Part shown: positions 1 through 10,060 of the stretch, in pieces
Layout: each line of letters starts with the position of its first letter
Numbering within the stretch: position 1 is the first letter of the stretch
Source: Megachile rotundata
Taxonomy: Eukaryota > Arthropoda > Insecta > Hymenoptera > Megachilidae
DNA: 64,000 nucleotides
NCBI RefSeq assembly: GCF_050947335.1
Contig: NC_134995.1
Coordinates: forward strand, 11,074,501 to 11,138,500
Direction of reading: 5' to 3'
Position numbers and translations under genes: made by a program
The notes under the pieces: model-generated
What the model saw: only the letters and a program-made list of their open reading frames with translations
Told to the model about the DNA's origin: nothing
Databases searched by the model: none

Positions 1-120
1 TCGCGGTCGCATCCCCACGTGGGTCACTCTCGTTCCGAGCACGAGGTTGGTCCGTCCGGAGTGGACATCGAGAGATCGCACGAGCCGGCCGTCTCAATCG
101 AAATGTGTTTTGTTGCCTAG

Positions 121-2073
121 AACGCGGACAGCTGTCAGTGTCAGACCCGCGAATGCGACAACCCGCCGCCGCAACACGGAGGCGCCGATTGTACGGGCAC
201 CAGAGTAAGGGTGACCAACTGCACGGTTCACGGGGACTGGACGGCCTGGTCCGCTTGGTCCGCGTGTTCGCAGACCTGCGGCTTCGCTATGAAGACGCGA
301 CGGAGGTCTTGCACGAATCCGGCACCCGCTTTCGGAGGTCGCGTCTGCGTCGGACACGATCACGACGATATCGTTTGCATAGACCTCCCGCCGTGTCCGA
401 CGCCCGCCAAGGTGACGCCGCCGCCTCAGACCGGACAGTGGTCTCCTTGGGGTCCTTGGAACTCTTGTTCTCGACCCTGCAACGCCGGTAAGCGCCTCGA
501 ACGTATTTCTTTATATTTGAAACCCATAGGCTCAGTCCAAAAGTTCGCGATCTAATCGTCTCGTGATTTAGGAATACGCATACGAAGAAGAACGTGCGAG
601 AACCCGTCGCCGCGCAAGGGATCCACCGTCCTCGAGTGCAACGGATGCGACTTCCAGGTAAGCGAGTCACTGCTAGATCTCCGCCGACCTTCGATCTACC
701 TCTTTCGTCGTCGTTAGGTCGAGGACTGTAACTCGCACCAGTGCGTCGAGACGAAAAGGTACTCCGGCTGGACCCCGTGGCTGGCAGCGAACGCCAGTTT
801 GCAGAACGGTAACGTCGGATACGTCGAGAAACGGTTTCGATTCAGCTGCCGCGCTCAGACGGACGATCCTTCGAGCGTTCGGGTGCAACTGGCCAAGGAG
901 GAGGAGCGTTACTGCAGAAACGACGGCTCCTGTCTGCGAGGGAACGCGAACCAGAACGGATACGCGGATCTCGCGACGGAGAGCGGATGGAGCGGATGGG
1001 GCGAGTGGTCGTCGTGGAAACAATGCGATCGTCCCTGCGGCGGAGGCTCGCAGTACAGGGTAACTATCGCGTTCTCTTTCCTCGCTTATCGTTTTGTCCG
1101 TTCGCTGACTGTATCTCGAACGTAGGTCAGACAATGCGAATCGCCACCCTGCGACGGTGGTTCCTCGCTGCAAACCAGACTGTGCAACGCGCACCCGTGT
1201 CGAACGTACGCGTCCGACGGTACCGGTACAGGACCCACCACCGAAGGACAATGGTCCTGCTGGACCGACTGGTCCGAGTGCTCGGTCTCGTGCGGCTCCG
1301 GCGTCCGCACCAGAACCAGGGAGTGTTTGGGCCCGGAGAGCTGCGAGGGTCCCAGATTGGTGAGGGAAACATGCGAGATGCCGAGCTGCGAGTCGCTGCT
1401 CGGATGGGACGCCTGGTCCCGGTGGACGCCGTGCGGCGACGATCATCAGCAGCACCGGAAACGACAGTGCATTCAACGAGGACCTGGCGCGTGTCTGGGA
1501 TCGAGTCGGGAAACGCGCGATTGTCTGCCGGATTGCACAGAAAATGGTAAGTGGATGGTAAATAGAAAACGCAGAAAACGTGCTAATTTGTTCTCGTTTT
1601 CAGACGTGAACGCTCTACGCTCGAGCGTGGAGCATTCGGGAGCGACGATCGGAGCGGTGGTAGGTAGCTGCGTCGTCGGATTCGTTGTCGGCTTAGCTCT
1701 GACAGCGGTTCTAAGCTTCTGCTATCTGAAACGGAGGAAGCAGCGGATTCCAGGCAGCCCGCACTACATCAGCAAGCAAAACCCCTACGTAACGGTTCCG
1801 TTGAAAGAGGTAAGCGAAACCGTCGATTCGTCGTCGCGATTCGCATACAACAATTTTTCTTCTCGGTAGGTGAACGCGAAAAGACAGCCCAGCTTCTCCG
1901 GCAGCACGAACGGCACCGGAACGCTTCGCACGAAGAACAATCCGAACGTGAACGGTCTAGGTAGTCCCAAGCTGTACCCTAAGAGTCTGGACTACGAGTC
2001 GGCTACGCTGAAGCGTAACAGCCACGGCCAACAGCACGTTCGAGTCGATCTGGACCAGGACAAGTACTACTGA
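121..2073 (+). CDS. Sema5c: Semaphorin-5-type protein, C-terminal part (5' end outside window)
   Basis: Transmembrane axon-guidance ligand or receptor of the class-5 semaphorins; only the thrombospondin-repeat, membrane and cytoplasmic parts are visible. Exons: about 121/139-487, 572-657, 718-1059, 1126-1546, 1604-1809 and 1870-2073 (stop TGA), all phase-consistent. The visible protein has several TSP1 repeats (WSAWSACSQTC, WSPWGPWNSCSRPC, WSGWGEWSSWKQC, WSCWTDWSECSVSC). One interrupted Cys-rich module reads GWTPWLAANAS.., the degenerate repeat typical of Sema5. A hydrophobic membrane segment (GAVVGSCVVGFVVGLALTAV) follows, then a basic stop-transfer KRRK and a cytoplasmic tail ending DLDQDKYY. 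The sema and PSI domains would lie upstream of the window. The Sema5 call rests on the repeat layout and the membrane tail; another multi-TSP1 receptor is less likely. Splice borders are canonical and no frameshift is seen. Confidence 0.82.
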
Positions 2074-2771
2074 ACAGAGTGCGCGACGCACGAGAACAAT
2101 TCATTCGCCCGAAAGACGATTTTCGGTTGAACCGCGCGATTTTTTCGAGCGGAGACAAATTGAACGCTGTGGACGAACGAAAGTTGAACGATGGCAGCTG
2201 CAGGCTCGACCGACGTTGGTCGAGAAGAAGAAGGCGTTTCGTTGTTTTGTACTCGTTTATTTTAAAGGACCAACGACCACGACTGTTATTTTGCGTCGGA
2301 GGATTTAGTGCCATTTGAAGTGGGATCGCGCGCGTACGAAACGAGTTTATCCGGCTCGCGCGCGCAAACGAAAATGTACCTATCTATGCGCGCGAACGTG
2401 AAAGCGGACGTGCTCGCTGCGCTTCGATCGCGTCGTTTTATTGGCTCACATTGAGTCGCGGCCACGCGTCGACGCGTATGCGCAAAGAATATCCGAGAAT
2501 AAAGAAAAAGAATCGTCCGACCGGCCGAGGCGCATCGATTGTAAGCGCCTTAGTCCGGTAGCGGGCGATTTCCACTGTTCGATACGTATTTTGCCAGTTC
2601 GAATTACGCGCAAACGACGACGTCCACGACCGAACGAGCCCCGTCTACTACCCTTTCTCTATTCTATCACGGATCTTTCCCAACGCGTCGATCGATCGCA
2701 ATAAAGACGTTGATAACGCTCCTACGGAGTCAATTTTCGCCGGAGCTTTTTCACCTCTTCGTCTTCGGAGC
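2074..2771. other. 3' UTR and convergent intergenic stretch
   Basis: No coding exon is visible. On the + strand AATAAA occurs at 2498-2503 and 2700-2705; either could end the semaphorin transcript. The next gene ends at 2772 on the minus strand, so the two genes converge tail to tail. Confidence 0.6.
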
Positions 2772-4653
2772 TTACGCGTCGACAGCCAAGCGCTCGATCG
2801 TCTCGATAACGTAATCCATGGAAGCTTTCGTCGGAGGCGGTTGACAGGTAACGACCATTCGGAAGAAATTGCCGACGTTGGCGTACGAGAGCGGGGTGTA
2901 GCCGACCATCAAAGATCCCTCCATCATCATGCGTTCCTTGATCTTCGCGGTCATCTCGTACAGTTTCTTCCACCAGTCCTGCGTCTCTTCTCGTCCTCGC
3001 ATGCTCGGCGGTATGTACCTGAAACGCGTTCGATGAAACCGCGTCCGAGCAACGACCACCGTACGAAAAACCTTGCTCACCAGAAGCAAACGTTGCAACC
3101 TTCGTATCGCGGGAGAACCAGGCGGAAACCGTCGCGATTCTTAATGCGGTCAAAGAAATATTCGGCCATGGACATGGCGACGTCCACGGAATCGCTGAGT
3201 CCTTTGGTTCCACGCGCTTTCCACATCAGCCACAATTTCGCGCCGTCCACCTGTAATCGCTTCGTTTAGTTAATTTTGCGACTCTCTTTTCGAGATCGTT
3301 TCACCTTTCTCCCGCACTGCACGCTCTTGTCCCCCGTGTCCCAGGACACGTCGTAGTGTTTGTCCTGCTGGAACAGGTACCTGGCACCCGCGCAATTCGC
3401 CTCGTGCAGAGCGTTCTTACCCTTCACCACGAACAGCGAGCACTGCAGCGGAGCGCCCAGCATCTTGTGCGGATTCCACGCCACGGAGTTCGAACTGTGT
3501 CAATCGAACAACGTCATCGTGCTATCGAAACAGACAACAGAAAGCGTGATACCTACAGTTCGATTCCTTTCAACAGCGACCGGTACTTTTCCGAGAGCAG
3601 CAGCGTACCGCCGAGACAAGCCTGTAACAATGATCGCGGATCGTATTAAAAAGCCCTCGCGTTCGATCGCGATCGTACGAACGTCAACGTGTAACCAGAG
3701 ATCCTCTTGCCGACAGATCTCCGCGATTTCCGGAAGAGGGTCGAAAGCTCCTAGCACGGTGGTGCCGCAGGTGGCGTTCACGAAGAACGGTAAGTGTCCT
3801 CGCTTCTTGACTTCGGCGACCGCTGCTTTGAGACTGTCCGGTCGCATGCGGCCCAGCTCGTCGCATTTTACCTGCAAAGCGCACCGGGTTCGAATAGATC
3901 GTCGGGCGAGAGGAACAGCGACGTACCTTGTACACTTGATCGGTTCCCATACCCAGCCAGTGAGCACCCTTCGAGATGGAGTAGTGCCCACCCTCGCTGG
4001 TGAAAGACACCAGCGGCGGAAAACCCGACATCCCTTTGCTCTTTACCTCCGGTATCTTCTTGTATCGAGCCATTACCATACCGTACATGTTAGACAGGCT
4101 GCCACCGGGACAGAGAATCCCGTCCCCCTCCGGCATCGGTGGATATCCGACCAACTGCAGAAACCGTTCGATAACCTCTCGTTCCATCAACGTGAACACG
4201 GGGCCCACCTCGTACGTGTACCTGAATTAAACGTCGATCGGAATTTCGTTCGTAGGGAGAATCCGGAAAACGATAACTTACTGACTCGTGTTGAGATAAT
4301 CCGTCATCCAGGAACCGGCCAGACTGTACGGGTCGACCCCGGCGTACAGCTGATTGTGAAAGCGCGGACTGTACGTTTTGACCGAGTAGCGAATCGTCTG
4401 CCTTATCGCGGTCTCGATATCTTCTTCGCTGGATGGTTCGTCGGTCAACCGGATCGCTAGTTGACTCTGAAAAGCAAACGAAAGGAAAACGTCCGGGAAA
4501 AGTTGTCGGAAAGTTTACCTGCAGCTCCTCCGGATACCGGAATCGTAGGACGGGCTGGCCGTCCTCGCGATCGAACGCATTCTCTTCCTCGATGATTCGC
4601 AGCAGGCGTTTCAGCAACCGAATCGTTTCGTCGTTGGATCGTGACGCGTCCAT
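2772..4653 (-). CDS. PLP-dependent decarboxylase, cysteine sulfinate / aspartate decarboxylase group
   Basis: Group II pyridoxal-phosphate decarboxylase acting on an acidic amino acid (cysteine sulfinate to hypotaurine, or aspartate to beta-alanine). Eight phase-consistent exons: 4653-4519, 4466-4282, 4221-3927, 3871-3683, 3621-3557, 3494-3305, 3250-3081, 3018-2772. Together they encode 491 aa, the usual CSAD length. Hallmarks: GDGILCPGGSLSNMYG; HYSISKGAHWLGMGTD; FVNATCGTTVLGAFDP; LWLHVDACLGG, with the cofactor Asp; and SVAWNPHKMLGAPLQCS, with the Schiff-base Lys in the NPHK motif. The C-terminal region ends in ERLAVDA. The start is the ATG at 4653-4651 (MDASRSND). There is no long N-terminal extension like that of GAD65/67 or fly Black, which favours CSAD. 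Sequence alone cannot settle CSAD versus ADC. The gene looks intact. Confidence 0.9.
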
Positions 4654-4979
4654 CTCGAGGCGTAAACTGTGCCGGAGCAACGATCGACGGCGCGGTCGAA
4701 GCGGAGCCGTTCCCCCACACGCTCGAGTACGATTTGGATTCCTTCTAGTCTACGCTCCGTTCGTTCGCTCGATCGGTCGGCCTGCCGATTTGTTCCAGTC
4801 GCTCGGACTAAATTGTTTCACCGCGCGATCCGGTGGGCAAACACGGAGAGACGTCGTAAACGTTGGACAAATACGAGCGATAAGGCCGCTCGAACGAGCG
4901 CGAGCAAACTGAGCGGACCGAAGCTTGTTGGAGTATTTGCATTTTGATATCGAACGCGATAGCCTTTTCCGTGGAAGGT

Positions 4980-7085
4980 TCATCGACGCTTGACCTGTCG
5001 ACGCGATGAGAAATTACCCGCTCGCGATTATTCGTAGCTGTCAACATAGACGTCGATGAGAAGCGATATCGCACTTACCGAGACGGGCTGTTTCGAGGAC
5101 GGAGCGTCCGTGGTGACGCGACCACCGGACCCGACGAGATCGACCGGTAGTCGAGGGACCAAGCCCTTCATCGAGGCCCACTGACCCTCGCAGAGCTCGT
5201 GAAACGTCAAACGCAACAACGGTTTACCACCCAGCGTTCCGGGTCCTCTGCACACCGCTCCGCCTCCGAATTCCCAAACTCCGAAATTGTCCATCGGCCG
5301 AACCGCCGTGCCGTTCGTTTGCGCCAAGTACCTCTTTTGCAGCCAGGTAGCCAGGTAAGCCGCCGCGCAGTCGCAGTGCCAGGGATTTCGAGCCAGACGC
5401 AGTTGCTCGATGTACGGCACCGCGTCCAGAATTCGAGCAGGCAACGACGACAGATAATTCGATTCCAGCTGCCTACGAACGGGAACGAGGATCGGATCGA
5501 TCGAAAAATCGACGCGACTCGTACTCACAGCTTTCGCAGATTCGGCGTGTCGTGGAACAGCTCGGGGTGCATGATTCTCAAGCGATTCGAGTGCAAGAAC
5601 AGCGACGTCAAGTTGAAGAGACCTTGGAAAGCGCCGCGAGGTAAACTCTCGATTCCGTTCGCGTACAACACCAGACGCTCCAAGCTGCCCGACTTCGAGA
5701 ACGTCCCGGGCGTCAAGTTCCCTATTCGATTGTGTCCCAGTTGCAGCTCCTTCAACGCGATCAACCCTCGAAACGCGGTCGTATCGATCTACGAGCAAGG
5801 AAACGCGATGATCGCGAGTCCGCGGGATGTGACGCTCCGAGTAGCCCCGTTCGACGAATTACCCGAGCTATTTTGTTGCTGGACATCTCGAGAGAGCGTA
5901 GCTGTTCGAGGGGATTCAACAGACTGCCGGATATTTCGGTCAACTGATTGCTCCTCGCGTTCAACTCGCGCAGCGTCGTCTGCGCTCGAAACAACCCGTC
6001 CGGTAGCTCCCTCAGACGATTCTCCTCCAGGCCGAGGAATTTCAGGCTCGTCAGATCGTCGAACATGTCGGACGGAATGCTCGAGAGTCGGTTCTTGCCC
6101 AGCGACAGCTCCTCCAGCGCGGTCAGCCCGCGGAAAGTGCCCGGAATCAGGCTCGAGATCCGATTGCGAGACAGATCGAGCACCGCCAGCGAGGTGGTGC
6201 TCAGGAAGAGGCTGTCCGGCAGGGTTCGCAACCTGTTGGAGGACGCGTCGCTGCGTCCACGCGAACACCCACGATATCAAGCGTATTCGCGATCTTTACT
6301 CTACGACGTCTTTCGTGTCACTTACAGAATGCGAAGATTACGCGTGCTGATAAACTGAGATCGATGCAACTCCCTGAGCAGATTTTTGCTCAACCTGAGT
6401 CGCGTGACCGCGTGCAGCGAGAAAAACAAGTTCAGAGGCAGGTGTTCGATCGAATTGTCGCCGAGATCTCTGAAACGAGGCGGAACGATTCGGTTCTTTG
6501 TCGGCGAACAACGAGCGTCTTACTCACAGATGATTCAGTCGCGTCATGTCTAAAAACGTGTCCTTGTGCAGCGCTGTCAACCGATTTCCTCCTAGATCCC
6601 TGCGAAAACACGAAACGACTGATCCTCGAACAAAGAGAACGATTAAACCGACGCTTACAATTTCAACACGTCTCTGGGAACGAGCTGAGCCGCGGGAAGA
6701 TCCAGCAAATTTTGCCTCCAACAGGATACCGATTTGGTTTCCGGTTGACACCGGCACGGTCCCTCCGCGCAAATCTCCCAGTCCTCCTCGGCGGTGCCCA
6801 TTTGCCAAACTATAAAACGCGATACCCGCGATATTCCGCGTTCGCACAAGCCTCCGAAACGAAACGCTTACCAGGTTGCTCGACGGCCCGCAGCCTTCTC
6901 TCTAGACGAGACAAACGGTTCTCGAGTTCCTCGAGGATAGACGCGGTGACCTCGTTTCCGTTCGTGGGATACGCGACGCCGTCCGTCGCGCTCGTTCGCT
7001 TCGAACAATCGCGAGACGTCGTCGTCGTGGACGTCGCGGTCGAGAGTACGAGCAGCAGACGGACGCTTCCGCGCACGGAAATCAT
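4980..7085 (-). CDS. Secreted leucine-rich-repeat protein with LRRNT and LRRCT caps
   Basis: Probable extracellular LRR protein of about 545 aa with no recognisable membrane anchor. Exons: 7085-6872 (signal peptide, then a short heptad-like segment ILEELENRLSRLERRL), 6809-6659 (Cys-rich LRRNT: CAEGPCRCQPETKSVSC), 6599-6528, 6469-6326, 6250-5863, 5788-5529, 5472-5079. About 14 repeats of the LxxLxLxxNxLxxLPxxxF type follow, then an LRRCT cap with NPWHCDCAAAYLATWL and later Cys residues. Most introns interrupt the same Leu codon of the repeat, a classic exon-per-LRR pattern. The last large exon ends at a strong GTAAGTGCG donor. A 15-bp terminal exon (4994-4980, VKRR-stop) fits the phase; reading through instead ends at 5028. 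Domain type is certain, orthology is not. Confidence 0.82.
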
Positions 7086-7502
7086 GCTCGTCGACTGAGT
7101 CGTCTTTCTTCGTCGAGGTTGCTCGAGGCCTCGAGCCGCTCTGCCCGAATCGCTCGTTACCGTTCTTAATCGTCTTTTCCTCTAACTCTCTCGCTCACGA
7201 GGAGCCGCGTCCTCGTCGTTTACCGCTTTTCGCGTAACGCTCGAGAATTGACGAACAATGGTCGAGTTTGCGTGCCCGCCCGAACCAGCCCAATTACGGT
7301 TTGTCGCGATCGCGCCACCCCGTTCTCCGAACCGATCACCCGCACGCTAACAAGGCAAGGATTTACCAACGCGTCATCGTTTAGTTTCTTTCTTCCTTTA
7401 TTATCGACAAAAGACGAGTTAGCTGGACTAAAAAACTAAGAACAAAGCTGGATGACGGAAACGCTACGGTGAACGGACGCGCCGCGAACCTTCTTCGGGG
7501 GA

Positions 7503-8038
7503 CTAAGAGAGCCTGACGCCGCCGGATCCGGGACATTCGCCCTTTTGCTTCGTCGTCAATTCTGCGCAATTCGAAAAGAGAACGTTTAGAACGATTCCGA
7601 ATTTTTACTCGTTCGTACGACTTACTCGTGCCCATCTCGCAGTTGTGAACGTCCAAAGCGCACTGGGTACCGAACGTTCTAGGCTTGACGTTGGCGTCGT
7701 TCGGGTCGTGAGCGCAGACAGGGTCGTAAACGGTGCCGCATTCCTTCTGACAGTCCTTCTTGTTCTTCTTCGCTTCCTTGGCAGCCTTCACGGCGTCCTT
7801 CACGTCCTTCGAGGCTGTCGCGGACTCCTTGATCTCCTTCGGCTCTTTCACCTGCTTGCTGGAGGCGGTGGTCGCGTCCGACGGCTCGGCGTACGTCTCG
7901 TCGAGGAAGGCGAGCGCGCACGCGAGCGCGAACGCTAACGGAAAACGATTATTAAACGATTCCAACTTCGTATCTCCTCGTCGATACGCACTGCTCGTTC
8001 CTCGTTCTGTACTTACCGAATACAACGAAAGATTTCAT
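7503..8038 (-). CDS. Secreted protein with one atypical Kazal-like domain
   Basis: Small secreted protein of 129 aa, possibly a serine-protease inhibitor or a Kazal-fold extracellular factor. Exons 8038-8017, 7934-7626 and 7561-7503 join in phase. It starts MKSFVVFAFALACALAFLDE (signal peptide). A highly charged linker rich in Lys, Glu, Ala and Ser (about residues 30-70) comes next. Then follows a Kazal-like module: CQKECGTVYDPVCA, TFGTQCALDVHNC and, in the last exon, KGECPGSG. The VYDPVCA and hNC..KGEC spacing is typical of arthropod Kazal domains. The reactive-site region is not the classic one, so inhibitor activity is uncertain. A TATA box precedes the gene. Related in type, but not obviously in sequence, to the gene at 29985-30706. 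Confidence 0.78.
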
Positions 8039-8125
8039 GATCTCGAAGACGAAACTCGCGCTGTTCAGAACGATAGGTGCGTCGAGGAAAAAGTAACTGA
8101 ATCGTTCTGGTGGGCAGCGATCGGG

Positions 8126-8133
8126 TTTATAAA
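8126..8133 (-). promoter_or_regulatory. TATA box for the Kazal-like gene
   Basis: The minus strand reads GTTTATAAACCC, about 90 bp upstream of the ATG at 8038. A start site some 30 bp downstream would leave a 5' UTR of about 60 nt. The inference rests on position and motif only. Confidence 0.5.
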
Positions 8134-8444
8134 CGGACACACCCCCACCGAGTTTCGTGGTCCGGAAAACGCGAGAAGACCGAGAGGATCACGTAGCGGC
8201 AATCTTCGAAATTGCTCGCGCCTCCGCTGCGCACCGACGCGACGGTACGCGACGGAATTGCTAAGTGTCGCGATTCTGCTGGATGTGGGACGAATGGACG
8301 GAGAAACGAGAGAGTTCGCGACACGGGCGTAACTTGCATTTATTTGCGTTCGAAGCGCTCGTACATCGCGATGAATAAATAAATAAATAAACAAACAAAT
8401 ACAAAAATCGCATAGAAACACGCGAGAATCGATAGTCAAACGTT

Positions 8445-9631
8445 CTATCGGTAACGCGTTTCCTCGAGAATGTAACTGGTCAATAGCTGCTCGTAATCCG
8501 GCCAGATCCGGTCGTCGCTCGTCTCGTCTCGTCCGGTTCGACACCCAAAACCGGAGCATTCGTTCGTGGCTCGCCCGTACTTGTCCAGCGCGTCGTTGAC
8601 GACCACCGTCAATCTGTTCAGTCGATCCCAAACACTCGAGTTTGCTGAAAAAGCGAAACGTTGAGGATCGAGACGAAAGAAAACAGCGATCGAGAGCTTA
8701 CCGTCGACGAACCCTCGTCCCTCGTCGTCCTCGTCGTCGCTCGAGTTCACCTTGTTGCCCTTTTTGATCTCGAGCTTCGGGATGAACAGCAGCAGGCAGA
8801 TGATGGCTATGAACTTGACGATCAGCTTAAAGATGACTAGCTTAAGCAGAATCTTGGCGAGCGTGAAGGCGTTGAGTTTGAGCGCGAACGGCCAGGAGAA
8901 GTCGATCGTGGGCAGACCGATGTGCGTCGTTTCGGGCATATCATGAGAGGTTCCATGTCCGTAAGGGAGGCCGTAGCTGGTGCTCGGGGGGCCATAAGCT
9001 ACAAAATCGATTCTATAATTTCCGCGGGTCTCGAAAAAGGGATAAAGGGAGGAGAAGCTCGGAGACGAGACGGCAATACGATACCTCTTCCCTCACCTTG
9101 CTGTGGCGGCAAGTAAGCGTTCCCGACGTGATCCTGCCCGGAGTAGTAGTCGTTGAAGGCTGGACCGTAGACGGGTCGAGGAGTCTGCGGGGGTCCGTAA
9201 GTGTTTCGTACCCCGGCAAAGTCCGCGGCTGTTCGACTCGGCAGGGTGTACGAGTCGCTGGGGACCATGGAGAACGAGTTGCCGGACGAACCTTGATGCG
9301 TGATCCTAGAGTCGATTTCCGTGCGTTTCGGCGCGTACACCGGCCCCTGCACGTACTCTTTCCGCCGCTGGAAGGATCCCTTCCCGTCCACCGCCACGAT
9401 TCCCTCGCGAGGGTCCGTGCTGGTGCGGGAGTGCCTCAACGCCTCCAGATAGCTGTCCTTCGAGTCTCTCCATACGACGCTCCTTCCCGGCTTGGACGTC
9501 ACTACCTCTTCCGATCTGGCTTCCGGTTTTTCTTCTGGAACGCTCGCGGTGGTCGATGGTTCATCGCCGTTCGCGCAGACGATGCACAATATTCCGAGCG
9601 CGAAAATCACTCGCACTTTCGTCCCGATCAT
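8445..9631 (-). CDS. Unknown secreted/membrane protein with Tyr/Pro-rich region and long hydrophobic segment
   Basis: I do not recognise the family. Three phase-consistent exons (9631-9097, 8998-8702, 8644-8445) give 343 aa. It begins with a signal peptide (MIGTKVRVIFALGILCIV..). An acidic Ser/Thr/Glu stretch follows, then a Tyr/Pro/Gly-rich segment with GPVYAPK, YGPPQTPRPVYGP and TSYGLPYGHG. A 30-residue Leu/Ile/Val-rich stretch interrupted by Lys (LAKILLKLVIFKLIVKFIAI) lies near residue 225. An acidic SSDDEDDEG patch and a C-terminal region with two Cys (ECSGFGC) and PDYEQLLTSYILEE complete it. The Y/P-rich part resembles cuticle or extracellular-matrix proteins; the hydrophobic stretch could be a membrane anchor or amphipathic helix. 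A minus-strand polyA signal (TTTATT on the + strand near 8339) lies just downstream. Confidence 0.75.
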
Positions 9632-10060
9632 CTCGAACTTCTGTTTCGAACCGTCACCAATCGATCGAACGATCTTCGAGCCTCGTTTTCGAGTGAGGCT
9701 CGACGGACAAACGACACGAAGCTTCTTCCCGCCCCTCTGAGGGAACGCAGCCACGGCATATTAAGCGACTAACGGACCTTCTTGTCCTTCGTGGATTCGC
9801 GAGCTCTCCAACGAGCCGAATCCGATCGGATCCAATCGTATCGAAAGAAAGGCGTCGACTCATTATCATGCACTCGACGATCGCGCGATAACGGTGTCGA
9901 CGTACCACCTACGATCCACTGGCACACTTGGGGCGCACGCCGAAAATCGGTCGCGACGTTCCAACGCGTCCGCTCGTGGAAAGGGAAACTCGTCGCGCGA
10001 TCGATGCCGTTGCCGAGTTTCCCGGGGCAACTGAACTAATCGTTAGATCGGTCAACGACG
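9632..10060. other. Divergent promoter region between the unknown gene and CFAP43
   Basis: The two flanking genes are transcribed away from each other, with start codons at 9631 (-) and 10061 (+). No clear TATA box was found. Open frames across this stretch lack splice logic or family resemblance. Confidence 0.45.
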
